Below, piece by piece: positions 15,988 to 26,011 of a stretch of DNA of 59,692 nt. This DNA is from Spirochaetes bacterium RBG_16_49_21. GTDB taxonomy: Bacteria; Spirochaetota; UBA4802; UBA5550. The position numbers and the translations under genes are program-made. Within the stretch, counting starts at the first letter, position 1; every line of letters begins with the position of its first letter. Below the pieces are notes generated by a model that saw only the letters and a program-made list of their open reading frames with translations, searched no databases and was not told the DNA's origin. The stretch is taken from the NCBI GenBank assembly GCA_001829495.1, contig MIBJ01000048.1:8882-68573 (forward strand), read 5' to 3'.

Positions 15988-18900
15988 ATGTACAGTCTTG
16001 GCATCAACATTGGGTCTTCAAGCATCAAGATCATTTTACTGAAGAATCAAGAGATATACTGGAAAGCGGTCGTCGCCCATGAAGGAAACTTCATGGAATC
16101 GCTGAAGAATGTTTTATCGGACCGGCACGTTCCGGAAAATGTCGCCTCCCTGGTAACCGGCACGGAAGGCCGTTATCTTCTCAACATGAACAATGTGCTC
16201 GAATCGATATGCATCGAGAAAGCTCTTGATGATCTGGATCTCAAGGTTGACGCCGTCGTGTCTCTGGGTGGAGAGAATTTTGTCGTATATACGATCGATA
16301 AAGATTCCAAAATGCTAACCAGCTTTGCCGGTAATAAATGCGCTTCCGGAACCGGCGAGTTCTTCAAACAGCAGCTGGGCCGGATGGATCTGCGGCTGTC
16401 TGATGTCGAGCGTATGCCGGAGAACGCGCAGGTATGCCACATGTCCTCCCGCTGCTCGGTTTTTATGAAAAGCGACTGTACGCACAAGCTCAATAAAGGC
16501 GAGGCGACCAAGGCGGACATTGTTCTGTCTCTTTCGGACGTCATGGCGACCAAGGTGGCTGATTTTCTGAAACGCGCCAGGATAAAAAAGGGGAGGGTGC
16601 TGCTCGTCGGCGGCGTCGCCCGTAACCGATACATAGTCGAGTTCGTGAGAAACAAGCTCCCCGGTATCGAGTTCATTATACCGGAACAGGCCCCCTATTT
16701 CGAGGCATACGGCGCCGCGCTTTTGGCCAGTACCTCGGGAAGCCCCTTCCCTCCGCCGGGCAATCTCCTTAAGCCCCAGCAGATTGAATTCGCCCGGTAC
16801 AAAAGCCTTACAACCGCCGAGGGAAGGGTCACGTATCTGAAATCGAGGCGGGGGAAGGCAAAGCCGGGCGGGGAGTATATTCTCGGCGTGGACGGCGGCT
16901 CCACCACCACCAAGGTCGCGCTCATCGACATGGAGACCGATGATATAGTTGCCTCCCACTACGGACGGACTCACGGCGACCCGGTCAACGCACTGAAGGA
17001 GTGCCTTACTGCGGTCAAGAAGCAGCTCAAAAGCCAGATCGGCGACGCAGCGATAACCATATCCATCGCTTCCACGACCGGCTCGTCGCGGGAGATACTG
17101 GGCGTGTTCCTCGAAACGCCTGCCGTGTACAACGAGATCATCGCCCATGCGGTCGGCACCACCTACTTCAAGCCGGATATCGATACCATTTTCGAGATCG
17201 GCGGCCAGGACGCCAAGTACGCGCTTCTCAAGAACAAGGTTCCGATAGACTACGCCATGAACGAGGCCTGCTCCGCCGGGACCGGTTCCTTCCTCGAGGA
17301 ATCCGCGTCCGGCGACCTCAATATCACCGACGTCCGGGATATCGGCGATATAGCCGTGCGGGCCAAGGGACCGCTCAAGTTCGGAGAGCAGTGCTCGGCC
17401 TTCATCAACTCGGATATCCGCAAGGCCATTCAGCTGGGCGCGGAGCCGGAGGATATTACCGCCGGGATCATCACCTCCATCGTATCCAATTATCTGAACC
17501 GCGTCGTGGGTAACCGGACCATCGGCGATAACATCGTGCTTCAGGGCGGCGTCGCCCTCAACAAGGCCGTACCCCTGGCCTTTGCCATGCTTATGGACAA
17601 GGATATAACCATCCCTCCTGACCCGGAGCTTTTGGGGTGTTTCGGCGTGGGGATACTGGCCCGGCAGAAGCTCCGGGACGGGCTCATCGACAAAGGAAGC
17701 TTCAATATCGACGATATACTGAACACGCAGATAATCTACGAGCGCGAGTTCCGGTGCAAGGCCTGCGAAAACGAGTGCCCGATCCGCGTGCTTACGGTGA
17801 ACGGCCGCAAATACATGTTCGGCGGACGGTGCAATAAATACGCCAATATGAGAAAGAAGAAGAAGATCGACGAAGCCGGGATATTCAATTATATAGAAAA
17901 AAGGGAGCAGCTTCTTTTTAACGAATGCGCGCCGAAAAAAGAGGATTTTGTTAAAAAACGGGATTTTATAATCGGTGTGCCCAGGGCTTTTTCCGTGTAT
18001 ACCCTCTGGCCGCTCTATTCAAAGTTTTTCCACTCGCTCGGCATCGAGGCGAGACTATCGGACGAAATCTCCCATGATGGGATTGCCCGGACAGAGGGCT
18101 CCTACTGTTTTCCTGCCGAGATCGCGCACGGAGCGGTTCAGAACTTATTGGATTCTAGGCTCGATTACATATTCGTGCCTCATTTCCGCGATCTGGAGAG
18201 CTACGTCGACAATGTGCACGCCAACTTCTGCCCCATAACCCAGGCGCTGCCGTATTACATCAGAAAGGCCTTTCCGGAGATCGATGAGAAGAAGTTTCTC
18301 GCCCCGGTTGTGAGCTTCAAGTTCGGGAAAGAAAAGGCCCTGGAAGGCTTCGTCGCGATGGGGCCGCAGCTCGGCGCCACAGAGCGGGAGATACGGCGCG
18401 CTTTCGACGTCGCCTGCCTGAAGCAGCAGGAATTCTGGGACAAATACCGGCAGATGGGGATCGAGGCATACGGCCGGGCCGCAAAAGAAGGCCATCCGGT
18501 TATCGCCATCCTCGGCAGGCCGTACAACGCCTTTACCCGCGACGCGAACATGGGCATTCCCCTGAAGTTTACCACGCGCGGTTATTCCGTCATCCCCTTT
18601 GACATGCTTCCCTTTGAGCAGGCGCACATATTCGACAACATGTACTGGTACTACGGGCAGCAGGACATGAAGGCGAGCGTTCTCCTGAAAGACGAGCCGA
18701 ACGTCTACATCACCTACATTACGAACTTCTCGTGCGCGCCCGATTCATTCATGCTCCACTACGTGAAATGGATCATGGGAACAAAGCCGTTCCTGGTGCT
18801 TGAGCTTGATTCCCATTCCGCGGACGCGGGGATCGACACGAGGGTCGAGGCGTTCCTGGACATCATAGAAGGCTACCGGTCGAAGATCGACGAGATACAT

Positions 18901-20301
18901 GAAGAGCGGTACGACAACAATTTACGCTTCATCAACAACGGCAGGGATCCGCTCCACCTGGTGGATATACGCTCCGGCCGGAAAATAGAGATTTTCGGAA
19001 ACGATCGGGTGAAGATGCTCCTCTCGAACATGGGCCGGCTCTCCACCGAGCTCCTGGCTGCGTCCGTGCGCGCTGCGGGCGTCCGGGGCGAGGCCATGCC
19101 CCTTCCCGACACCTACACCCTGCAGATGGCGCGCAACCACATGTCCGGAAAGGAGTGCCTTCCTTCGCAGCTGGTTCTGGGAAGCGCGCTTAAATATTTT
19201 TCTTCGGATAGATACAACCGGGAGGACATCTATCTCCTGTTTGTGCCGACGACAACCGGGCCCTGCCGCACCGGCCAGTATTTTGTTTTTTACGAGAATC
19301 TTTTCAAGGACTTGAGGCTTCCGAACGTCGTTGTGGTGACCCTGGATTCCGACAACTCGTACAACGAGCTCGGAAAAAATTTCAGCAAGAGCGCGTGGTG
19401 GGGTCTCTCGGTCGCGGATTATATGAAGGATATTGAGACCTCGCTCCGGACCTGCGCGGTGGATCCTGCTGCGGCGATCGCGAAATACGACGAGCTCTGG
19501 CAGGAGCTTGTCGACATCACGGAGACCGATATCGCCAATGTCCTCCCCGCCCTCAGGCGAATTGCGGAAGAGATTTCCCAGATACCGCTCAGGCGCAGGA
19601 TCGACGAGTGCCCCAAGGTTCTCATCGTGGGCGAGATATACGTGCGACGCGACGATTTCGCCGTTGACGAGCTCATCCGGATGTTTGCCCGGCGCGGGAT
19701 CATTGCCAAGGTTTCGGGCATAACCGAGTGGATCTATTACTGCGATTATATGAGGAAGCATGATATTGTGAAGAGATGGGGGCTCATTCCCTGGTACAAA
19801 AAGCTCTTCTGCAAGGAATTGCGGGAGCTTCTTTTATGGGAGATCGATAAGCTGTATAAGCACAGCGTGGAAAAGAAGATCAGGAATGTGCTTGCCGCGA
19901 CCGGCCTCGTACCCCGCATGCCCCACGATATGGACCGGATAATGGGCAATGCCAATACGCATTTTGTGACCGACGAGCTGTATTCCGAGATATCCGTATC
20001 AAGCGGCGTTGCCTCCACCGCCATGATGGAGGATTATTCCGGCATCGTGAACATATCGCCCTTCGCCTGCCTTATCGGCAGGGTGATCGAGGGACTCGTC
20101 ACCCCCTGGGCGCGGGAGCGGCGGTTCCCGACGATCTCGGTGGAGATAGACGGCGATATTCTCCCGCCCGGCATTGTAAACAAGCTTGAGATATTCATGC
20201 TCAACGTGCTCCGGTTCAGGCATCATCCGCACATCGCGGAACTGGTGGAGCGGGACGGAGAGAAGGTCGTGTCCCTGGATAGAAAGATAATCAAGGCGTG
20301 A
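15988..20301 (+). CDS. Giant acyl-CoA dehydratase activase (BcrA/BadF duplicated plus DUF2229/HgdB-like)
   Basis: 1437 residues. Two ASKHA ATPase domains of the BcrA/BadF/HgdC type occur in tandem (about 1-255 and 293-560), each with phosphate-loop and cluster signatures: GTGEFFKQQLGRM in the first, LGVDGGSTTTKVALID and EACSAGTGSFLEESA in the second. A cysteine motif CKACENECPIRVL (about 590) opens the DUF2229 region, and an HgdB-like dehydratase-type region follows to the end. Family members use ATP to push an electron from a 4Fe-4S cluster into 2-hydroxyacyl-CoA dehydratases or benzoyl-CoA reductases. No separate dehydratase subunits are nearby, so the partner is unknown or built in. GAGGA lies 7 nt before the ATG. 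Confidence 0.9.
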   Translation: MYSLGINIGSSSIKIILLKNQEIYWKAVVAHEGNFMESLKNVLSDRHVPENVASLVTGTEGRYLLNMNNVLESICIEKALDDLDLKVDAVVSLGGENFVVYTIDKDSKMLTSFAGNKCASGTGEFFKQQLGRMDLRLSDVERMPENAQVCHMSSRCSVFMKSDCTHKLNKGEATKADIVLSLSDVMATKVADFLKRARIKKGRVLLVGGVARNRYIVEFVRNKLPGIEFIIPEQAPYFEAYGAALLASTSGSPFPPPGNLLKPQQIEFARYKSLTTAEGRVTYLKSRRGKAKPGGEYILGVDGGSTTTKVALIDMETDDIVASHYGRTHGDPVNALKECLTAVKKQLKSQIGDAAITISIASTTGSSREILGVFLETPAVYNEIIAHAVGTTYFKPDIDTIFEIGGQDAKYALLKNKVPIDYAMNEACSAGTGSFLEESASGDLNITDVRDIGDIAVRAKGPLKFGEQCSAFINSDIRKAIQLGAEPEDITAGIITSIVSNYLNRVVGNRTIGDNIVLQGGVALNKAVPLAFAMLMDKDITIPPDPELLGCFGVGILARQKLRDGLIDKGSFNIDDILNTQIIYEREFRCKACENECPIRVLTVNGRKYMFGGRCNKYANMRKKKKIDEAGIFNYIEKREQLLFNECAPKKEDFVKKRDFIIGVPRAFSVYTLWPLYSKFFHSLGIEARLSDEISHDGIARTEGSYCFPAEIAHGAVQNLLDSRLDYIFVPHFRDLESYVDNVHANFCPITQALPYYIRKAFPEIDEKKFLAPVVSFKFGKEKALEGFVAMGPQLGATEREIRRAFDVACLKQQEFWDKYRQMGIEAYGRAAKEGHPVIAILGRPYNAFTRDANMGIPLKFTTRGYSVIPFDMLPFEQAHIFDNMYWYYGQQDMKASVLLKDEPNVYITYITNFSCAPDSFMLHYVKWIMGTKPFLVLELDSHSADAGIDTRVEAFLDIIEGYRSKIDEIHEERYDNNLRFINNGRDPLHLVDIRSGRKIEIFGNDRVKMLLSNMGRLSTELLAASVRAAGVRGEAMPLPDTYTLQMARNHMSGKECLPSQLVLGSALKYFSSDRYNREDIYLLFVPTTTGPCRTGQYFVFYENLFKDLRLPNVVVVTLDSDNSYNELGKNFSKSAWWGLSVADYMKDIETSLRTCAVDPAAAIAKYDELWQELVDITETDIANVLPALRRIAEEISQIPLRRRIDECPKVLIVGEIYVRRDDFAVDELIRMFARRGIIAKVSGITEWIYYCDYMRKHDIVKRWGLIPWYKKLFCKELRELLLWEIDKLYKHSVEKKIRNVLAATGLVPRMPHDMDRIMGNANTHFVTDELYSEISVSSGVASTAMMEDYSGIVNISPFACLIGRVIEGLVTPWARERRFPTISVEIDGDILPPGIVNKLEIFMLNVLRFRHHPHIAELVERDGEKVVSLDRKIIKA

Positions 20302-20311
20302 GAGGCGGGGC

Positions 20312-21373
20312 TTAACGGTTTATCATCTCCACGATCTTTTTCACCTCCTGGGAGGAGTCCTTGTCTATCACCAGGATCTCGTCGCCGGCTTCAACAACGA
20401 CGATGTTTGACAGCCCCACGACCGATACCCTCCTGTTTTCCGTGAACACCGAGCAGTTGTTCGAGTTGAGGAAGATCGTCCGGTCCGACTCCGGGGAGCG
20501 GTTGTTGTTCTTGTCGGACGGCACTATGTCGTCGATCGACTTCCAGCTTCCCAGGTCGGTCCAGCCGAAGTCTCCCGGTATCACGACCCGGTTGATAGCC
20601 TTTTCCAGAATGCCGTAATCGATTGAAACCGGGTCCACGGAGTTGAATATCTTTTTCTTTATCTCCCCTGCGCGCCCGTCATTGGATGCGATCTCCGAAG
20701 CGGGAAGCCCCGCGAGGGGCTGAAACGCCTTCACGTGATCAGGGAGGAGGATATCATACTGCTTAAGCAGAAGCGAGGTCTTCCATATGAAAATGCCGCT
20801 GTTCCAGTAATATTTCCCGGATTCAAAGTACTCGCGGGCGCGCTCCATATCCGGCTTTTCGACGAAGGAATCGATTTCAAGGACAGGGCCCGCACCCTTC
20901 CCGGCCTTAATGTATCCATACCCGGTCTCAGGATAAGTCGGCTTTATGCCGATGGTAACAAGCCGGCCATGCTCGGCCTCGGTTACGGCCAGGCGCAGAA
21001 TCCGGACGAACTCGGCGTTATTTTTGATATGGTGATCGGCGGGAAGCGATATCATTATCAAATCGTCATAGAGCTTCCGCAGATACAGGGAAGCATACAG
21101 TATCGCGGCAGCCGTGTTTCGCGGTCGGGGTTCGGCGAGCACGGTGCCGGGTATTTTGAATTTATTCATCTCTTTGTATGAGAGGCGCTCGTGCCGTTCA
21201 GAGGTGACAATGATGATCCTCTCCGGCTCGAGCGGCAGGAGGCGCTGTATGGTCTCCTCAAGAAGGCTCCCCCGGCCCGAGAGATTGTGAAACTGCTTCG
21301 GCTTGTCGTCGCGGGACAGCGGCCAGAGCCGGGTCCCCGCTCCGCCCGCGAGTATTATCGGTATTACTATCAT
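20312..21373 (-). CDS. manC: Mannose-1-phosphate guanylyltransferase
   Basis: 353 residues, the short single-domain form without a phosphomannose isomerase domain. The nucleotidyltransferase signature is at the start (LAGGAGTRLWPLSRDDKPKQF), with the uridylyl-type FVEKP lysine motif and YYWNSGIFIWK in the middle. It makes GDP-mannose from mannose-1-phosphate and GTP for surface polysaccharides or glycans. Its stop is 10 bp from the convergent activase stop. The ribosome-binding site is weak. No other sugar-nucleotide genes are adjacent. Confidence 0.93.
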   Translation of the reverse strand: MIVIPIILAGGAGTRLWPLSRDDKPKQFHNLSGRGSLLEETIQRLLPLEPERIIIVTSERHERLSYKEMNKFKIPGTVLAEPRPRNTAAAILYASLYLRKLYDDLIMISLPADHHIKNNAEFVRILRLAVTEAEHGRLVTIGIKPTYPETGYGYIKAGKGAGPVLEIDSFVEKPDMERAREYFESGKYYWNSGIFIWKTSLLLKQYDILLPDHVKAFQPLAGLPASEIASNDGRAGEIKKKIFNSVDPVSIDYGILEKAINRVVIPGDFGWTDLGSWKSIDDIVPSDKNNNRSPESDRTIFLNSNNCSVFTENRRVSVVGLSNIVVVEAGDEILVIDKDSSQEVKKIVEMINR

Positions 21374-21443
21374 GGTGGTTCCGGAATTCTATAGAATATG
21401 CAGAATATGTCGATTCAGCATAGGGATATGTCAAGGATTATTC

Positions 21444-21501
21444 GACCTCACCCCCCTGCCCCCCTCTCTTATTAAGGAGAGGGGGGCAGGGGGGTGAGGT
21501 C
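21444..21501. repeat. R3 hairpin: 25-bp perfect inverted repeat, 8-nt loop
   Basis: GACCTCACCCCCCTGCCCCC and five further bases pair perfectly with the right arm ending GGGGTGAGGTC; the loop is TTATTAAG. It lies in the divergent spacer 21374-21587 between manC and the HEAT-repeat gene. The arm is shared with 10203 and with the right edge of the window. Confidence 0.85.
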
Positions 21502-21587
21502 AAAAGCGGGGAAATGATAGCTGAATAACGGGAAAACGGGAGCTTCATTTTAGTTTAAATAAAAGTTAATGCATTAACCTTTTTTTA

Positions 21588-24500
21588 TTGCAATTCACAT
21601 TATACAAGTCATACAATATCCCTTTAGTCTGGCGTACAGCACGCACCATTTTGATCGCGGGGGCACCGGCGTTGGCGGAGGAAAAGAGCTTTCTACAATC
21701 AATCAAGCTTGAGATCAGCAGAAGCTTCAGGCTCGTCCCTTATGAGAGGCTGTCGTTTCATAAGATTCTGGGGATTCTGAAATCGGATGTCGGGATGAAT
21801 ATCCTCATCAGGGAATTGGATAAGGGGCCGGTCATCAGGCAGAGCGCCGTATCCACGCTCGTCAGATTCGATACTCCGGAGGTGCTTGCCGCCTGCGTCG
21901 CCCTGCTTAAAAAGCATATAACCGATGAAGAGAAGATCATGATCCTTGACCTGGTAAGCAGGTGCGGCGGCGAAACGAACATCAAGGATATCATCGCATT
22001 CATCGAATATCACGAGGATAAACAGCCCTCCCTTGAGGTCATCACCAAGGCTTATGAAGTCATCAGAAAAATCGGCGCCGGTTCCGATGAGGCGCTGAAG
22101 TTTTTAACCGCAAAAGCCCATTCCGATAAGCTGGATACCAACTTCAGATCCCTCGCAATTGAATCCCTTGCCCCGTTTAAGCCGATCGGCCTCTTTGAAG
22201 AGGTGCTCAAAAAGTGCGATGATGCCCTGTGCCATGCCGTATATAAGGCCGTTTACCTGCTCGTGGTTGAGCTCGTTGACAAGGCCCAGCTGCTCAAAAC
22301 CGACGACGACCGGCTGTTCACCTATTCGCCGGACAGCGAAGACAAAATCATGCTGGATATCAGGGTTCTCCTGGGGAAGATGACCGGCTTTTTCGATTCC
22401 TATTCCAACAGGACGAAGATAGCCTTTATCTGCGCGATGATGGCCTGCAATCACCGGGAGCATCTGATCTATATAATGAAAGCCCTGACTTCGAATGACG
22501 CGGACCTGGTGAACAGGGTGCTCTACTCCCTGAATCAGAATATCGTCCGGCTGAGGGACCCGGACAAGCTTTTCAGAAATCTGATCGCCATATCCACCGA
22601 GCTTTACCGGTTCAACGAATTGATCGTGGATGTGTTCGTACGGTATTTCAGCAGGCCAGTCGACACCAGGGGATTCCATCTTCTTAAAGACAAGCTCTTC
22701 GGTTATATTGTCGTCACGCTTGAAGCCTATTTCGAAACCTACCGGAAGGAATTCATGATCACCGACGTGATTGAAAAAGGCCTGCCGGAGAGTTTTCAGA
22801 GGATACGGAGATTTATTTTAAACAACGGCAATCCTGAATTGAAGAAGGAGATAGCCGCCTATCTCGCCCAGGACGATCTGACGCCTGTCAAGGATCTCCT
22901 CGCCGTCATGTCCAAGAGAACGACCTTTGTGGAGGATTCCGATACGGAGGACCTGACGCTCTTTATCGAGGTTTTATTGGACAAGGACCGCAAATCGCGT
23001 GAAAACTCGGCGCGGCGTATCGAGGATCTTAATTTTGAGAAGCTTTATTTACGGAACAGGATCGTCAGGTTGTGCAGGATGATCGGACTGTTGAAAATCA
23101 ACGAAGCCGCTTCCGTGCTGGTCAACATCTACAATTATCTGAAGAAGTATCCGGACCGGGAGATACTTGAAGCGGTGATGCACACCCTTTCAATGCTCAA
23201 CTATTCCTATATGCTCGGCGAGATCGAGGTGATGATGACCGCCGGAAGCGGAGAGGATCCGAAAAACGCCCTCCGCATCCTGTCGCTGTTTACCGAACAG
23301 CGCTCGCTCAACATCCTGCTCGAGTTCCTGAAAAATCATATCACCGACGAATCGGGGATCGTTGAGGGCGCGCTGAACATCCTGATCGAGCGGGAGATCA
23401 GCGGCAATATCACCGCAAGCCAGACATTCAAAGGCCTGATCGCCTCAAACGGGAATCCCGCCGTTCGCAGCCTGGCGGTTCTGGGGATCGGGGAGTGCGG
23501 CTTCGACGCCGATATCGATTATCTGAATGAGCTGTTCTATAAAATGAATCATGATGAATCCAAGGACGCCATCGTCCGCGCCATTGCCAGTATAATAACG
23601 CGCAGCACAAGCTACAACAAGCGCCAGCTTATGCACTATCTTCAGGAATATCTTAAAGATCCCGGCATAAAGGTGCGGATATATTCCTGCCTCATTCTCG
23701 TCCATCTCGGCAACCGGGAGGCGCTCCGCTCCATCCGAGACATGCTGATTATTAAAAATAAGGCCATCCAGCGGGACATTCTGACCATTCTGGGGGATTT
23801 GAGATCCATTGAATTTTCCTTCTTTCTGCTGTCTCTCTTGAAGGAAGAATACGGGATATCGAAGGATATCATTCCCGTGATCGTCAAGCTGCCGGAAGAA
23901 GACATGAGGGAGATCGACGCCTATATAGTCAATATTTTCCGGAAATACGAGGCTCCGGCTATGGAAGGAGTGCAGCTCCAGCCCGGGGAGCCGAGCGAAA
24001 TAGCCGTCAGCGGCGTCAAAACAGAAAAGGTCACCATCGTCAATATCGTCATCCCGGAACAAAGCCGGCGGGCCGGCGGCCTGAACATACCGGAGCTGAT
24101 CAACTTAAACCTGAGAATCAAAGCGCTCATCGCCTCTGCTCTCGCGGGCAAGAGCGGCGTGATAATCAAGATGTCCAACGACAACATCGTCGCCTATTTT
24201 TCCGACGCGAAATCCGCGGCAGAGGCTTCGATCCAAATATCCCGCAATATGGATGCGTTCAACTCCGCGAGGATCGTCGAGCACCGGATCGATGTATACA
24301 CCCAGATATTGACCGAAACAGTCAAGATCATAAACGACGAGATCATTGAATTCCCGATCCGGCAGGGGATACAATTGCAGAATTTTCCCCTGAAAAATAA
24401 AATCGCCGTCGACGCTGCGACCGCGGAGATCATCAACAGCGCATACAGCGTACGGGAGATCCCCCGGCTTGTCGTGTCCGCCGCAGGATACGCGGTGAGC

Positions 24501-24833
24501 CTGTTTGAGCTCCTGGCCCCGGTCAACTTCCTGCGCGTTGTCGAGCGGATCATGGCGGCCCTCAAGGAAGAGGGGGACAAGCATGAGCAGATGCAGAAGC
24601 AGGTTGAAGACCAGCTCAAGAGGATGAAGCAGGAGCGGAGGGCGGCACCCTCGATGGTGATCGCCCGGGAGCTGGACAGCCTGGGTCATACCCTCCAGAA
24701 CCAGCTTGATGAGATCGACCGGTATGTTCAGAAAAGATCCACCGACCGGGAGCTCATCAAAAACGTCCGGAAGATGCTGTCCAACGTCCACAACCTGTAC
24801 AAGGTGGAGATATCGAGGATTATAATTGACTAG
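21588..24833 (+). CDS. HEAT-repeat protein with C-terminal degenerate class III cyclase domain
   Basis: 1081 residues. Most of the protein (about 40-800) is alpha-helical HEAT-like repeats (for example IRQSAVSTLVRFDTPEVLAA). The region about 814-985 follows the class III nucleotide cyclase pattern: VTIVNIVIPEQS at the first metal site, VIIKMSNDNIVAYFSDAKSA in place of the K-x-x-GD motif, a RIDVYTQIL strand and a DAATAEIIN segment. The first metal-binding Asp is missing and GD is ND, so catalysis is unlikely. A coiled-coil tail ends the protein. The start is uncertain: the frame opens with TTG at 21588 and no good ribosome-binding site is visible; TTG at 21672 is another possibility. Confidence 0.75.
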   Translation: MQFTLYKSYNIPLVWRTARTILIAGAPALAEEKSFLQSIKLEISRSFRLVPYERLSFHKILGILKSDVGMNILIRELDKGPVIRQSAVSTLVRFDTPEVLAACVALLKKHITDEEKIMILDLVSRCGGETNIKDIIAFIEYHEDKQPSLEVITKAYEVIRKIGAGSDEALKFLTAKAHSDKLDTNFRSLAIESLAPFKPIGLFEEVLKKCDDALCHAVYKAVYLLVVELVDKAQLLKTDDDRLFTYSPDSEDKIMLDIRVLLGKMTGFFDSYSNRTKIAFICAMMACNHREHLIYIMKALTSNDADLVNRVLYSLNQNIVRLRDPDKLFRNLIAISTELYRFNELIVDVFVRYFSRPVDTRGFHLLKDKLFGYIVVTLEAYFETYRKEFMITDVIEKGLPESFQRIRRFILNNGNPELKKEIAAYLAQDDLTPVKDLLAVMSKRTTFVEDSDTEDLTLFIEVLLDKDRKSRENSARRIEDLNFEKLYLRNRIVRLCRMIGLLKINEAASVLVNIYNYLKKYPDREILEAVMHTLSMLNYSYMLGEIEVMMTAGSGEDPKNALRILSLFTEQRSLNILLEFLKNHITDESGIVEGALNILIEREISGNITASQTFKGLIASNGNPAVRSLAVLGIGECGFDADIDYLNELFYKMNHDESKDAIVRAIASIITRSTSYNKRQLMHYLQEYLKDPGIKVRIYSCLILVHLGNREALRSIRDMLIIKNKAIQRDILTILGDLRSIEFSFFLLSLLKEEYGISKDIIPVIVKLPEEDMREIDAYIVNIFRKYEAPAMEGVQLQPGEPSEIAVSGVKTEKVTIVNIVIPEQSRRAGGLNIPELINLNLRIKALIASALAGKSGVIIKMSNDNIVAYFSDAKSAAEASIQISRNMDAFNSARIVEHRIDVYTQILTETVKIINDEIIEFPIRQGIQLQNFPLKNKIAVDAATAEIINSAYSVREIPRLVVSAAGYAVSLFELLAPVNFLRVVERIMAALKEEGDKHEQMQKQVEDQLKRMKQERRAAPSMVIARELDSLGHTLQNQLDEIDRYVQKRSTDRELIKNVRKMLSNVHNLYKVEISRIIID

Positions 24834-24854
24834 TGGAACACACTTTCACGCGCT

Positions 24855-25003
24855 CATGCCCCCCAAACCCCCCAGTGGGGGGCTTACGTTCACCAGTCCA
24901 TCGGCTCCACGCTCTCCAAAGAGACAATGTATATGTTTATTAGCTTTAACACTCATTTGAATAGGAGCTTTCAAGTCCCCCTCCGGGGGATTTAGGGGGC
25001 ATG
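24855..25003. repeat. R2a: palindromic element between convergent genes
   Basis: The outer ends are inverse: CATGCCCCCCAAACCCCCC on the left and GGGGGATTTAGGGGGCATG on the right. Each end forms its own small hairpin (CCCCCCAGTGGGGGG and CCCCCTCCGGGGG). An AT-rich spacer lies between. It occupies most of the gap 24834-25066 between the HEAT gene and the TPR gene, which converge. No coding sequence is seen. Confidence 0.75.
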
Positions 25004-25066
25004 CTATTATGAGATGTTTGTATCGTGTGATTTCATCTGTAGATGTTGTGAGGCACAATTGCGTTC

Positions 25067-26011
25067 TTATTTTTCCTTAAGCCTGTTGCTTAAGTACAGC
25101 TTGTGCTCGATTAAGCCGACCGAATTGGCGAGAAAAAACCTGTCGTTTTTATACCGGAGAAGAATTCCATACTGTTCGCTCGCGGTCTTGTAATCTTCGA
25201 GCTTGAAGGCGCATTCCGCAAAATAGTAGTGGAACGATTTGTCGTACTCGCCCCGCGTGTCGATCGATTTCAGGAGCACGAGCGCCTTGTAGTATTCTTC
25301 CTGCTTGAAATGGATCTTCGCCCTGCCCAGCACTGCGTTGGGGAAGCGGTGGTTGATGTTCAGGCACGCGTCATAGTATTTCTTCGCCACCTCCATCTGG
25401 TTTCGCTGCAAGAAAAGGTCGCCGATCAGGACATAGGTGTCGAGCGCCCTCCGGTTCCTCTTAAGCGCCTCCCGGTAGTATTGTATGGCGTCGTTGTCTC
25501 GCTTCCAGTGCTGGTAAATCCCGCCGACCTGAAGATAGACGCCGTAGTATTCCGGGACCACGGCTGCCGCTTTTTGGAAATTGAGGAGCGCCTTTTTCAG
25601 ATCGTCGAGATGGAGGTAACAGCTCCCCAGGTTGTACCGGAACGGAAAAAAGAGAGCGGACTTTTTGAGCGCTTTGTGCAATATCTGCGCCGCTCCGGAG
25701 AAATCCCCCGCTTCCATAGCCGCGGCAGCCCGGTTATTTTCCTGCGCAAGCCTGCTTTCGCCGGTGCAGTAGGCGAGTCCATTCTTAAAATAGATTTTAT
25801 CCTTGGGCTCAGCCTCCGTCGGATTCTCATGCGCGAGCTTGAGCAGTCGCTGCAGGTTATAAAATTCGTTTTCCGCGTAAGCGGGCGAGATCAGAATGAG
25901 CGCTGCCGTGCAACAGAGCAAAAGGATACAGCTCCTCCCCCTCCCTTGATGGGAGGGGTAAGGGGAGGGTGAACTTTGGCATGCAAAATTACTTGGTTGC
26001 TGTAAATTCAT
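25067..26011 (-). CDS. Exported TPR protein whose N-terminus is encoded by a repeat element
   Basis: 314 residues from the ATG at 26011. About seven TPR units cover residues 60-300 (for example ALLNFQKAAAVVPEYYGVYL, AIQYYREALKRNRRALDTYV). A hydrophobic signal core SCILLLCCTAALILISPAYA precedes a likely signal peptidase site after AYA. Upstream of that core, the first 26 residues, the start codon and the G-rich ribosome-binding site all lie inside repeat R1d. An even longer TTG-initiated form would extend further into the repeat. TPR proteins act as scaffolds; the partner is unknown. The gene is followed by R2a. Confidence 0.8.
   Translation of the reverse strand: MNLQQPSNFACQSSPSPYPSHQGRGRSCILLLCCTAALILISPAYAENEFYNLQRLLKLAHENPTEAEPKDKIYFKNGLAYCTGESRLAQENNRAAAAMEAGDFSGAAQILHKALKKSALFFPFRYNLGSCYLHLDDLKKALLNFQKAAAVVPEYYGVYLQVGGIYQHWKRDNDAIQYYREALKRNRRALDTYVLIGDLFLQRNQMEVAKKYYDACLNINHRFPNAVLGRAKIHFKQEEYYKALVLLKSIDTRGEYDKSFHYYFAECAFKLEDYKTASEQYGILLRYKNDRFFLANSVGLIEHKLYLSNRLKEK

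Noticed and set aside
24855..25003. Clustered C/G-run repeats as a CRISPR array
   Set aside because: There are no regularly spaced identical repeats with unique spacers, and no cas genes; the units are inverted-repeat elements.
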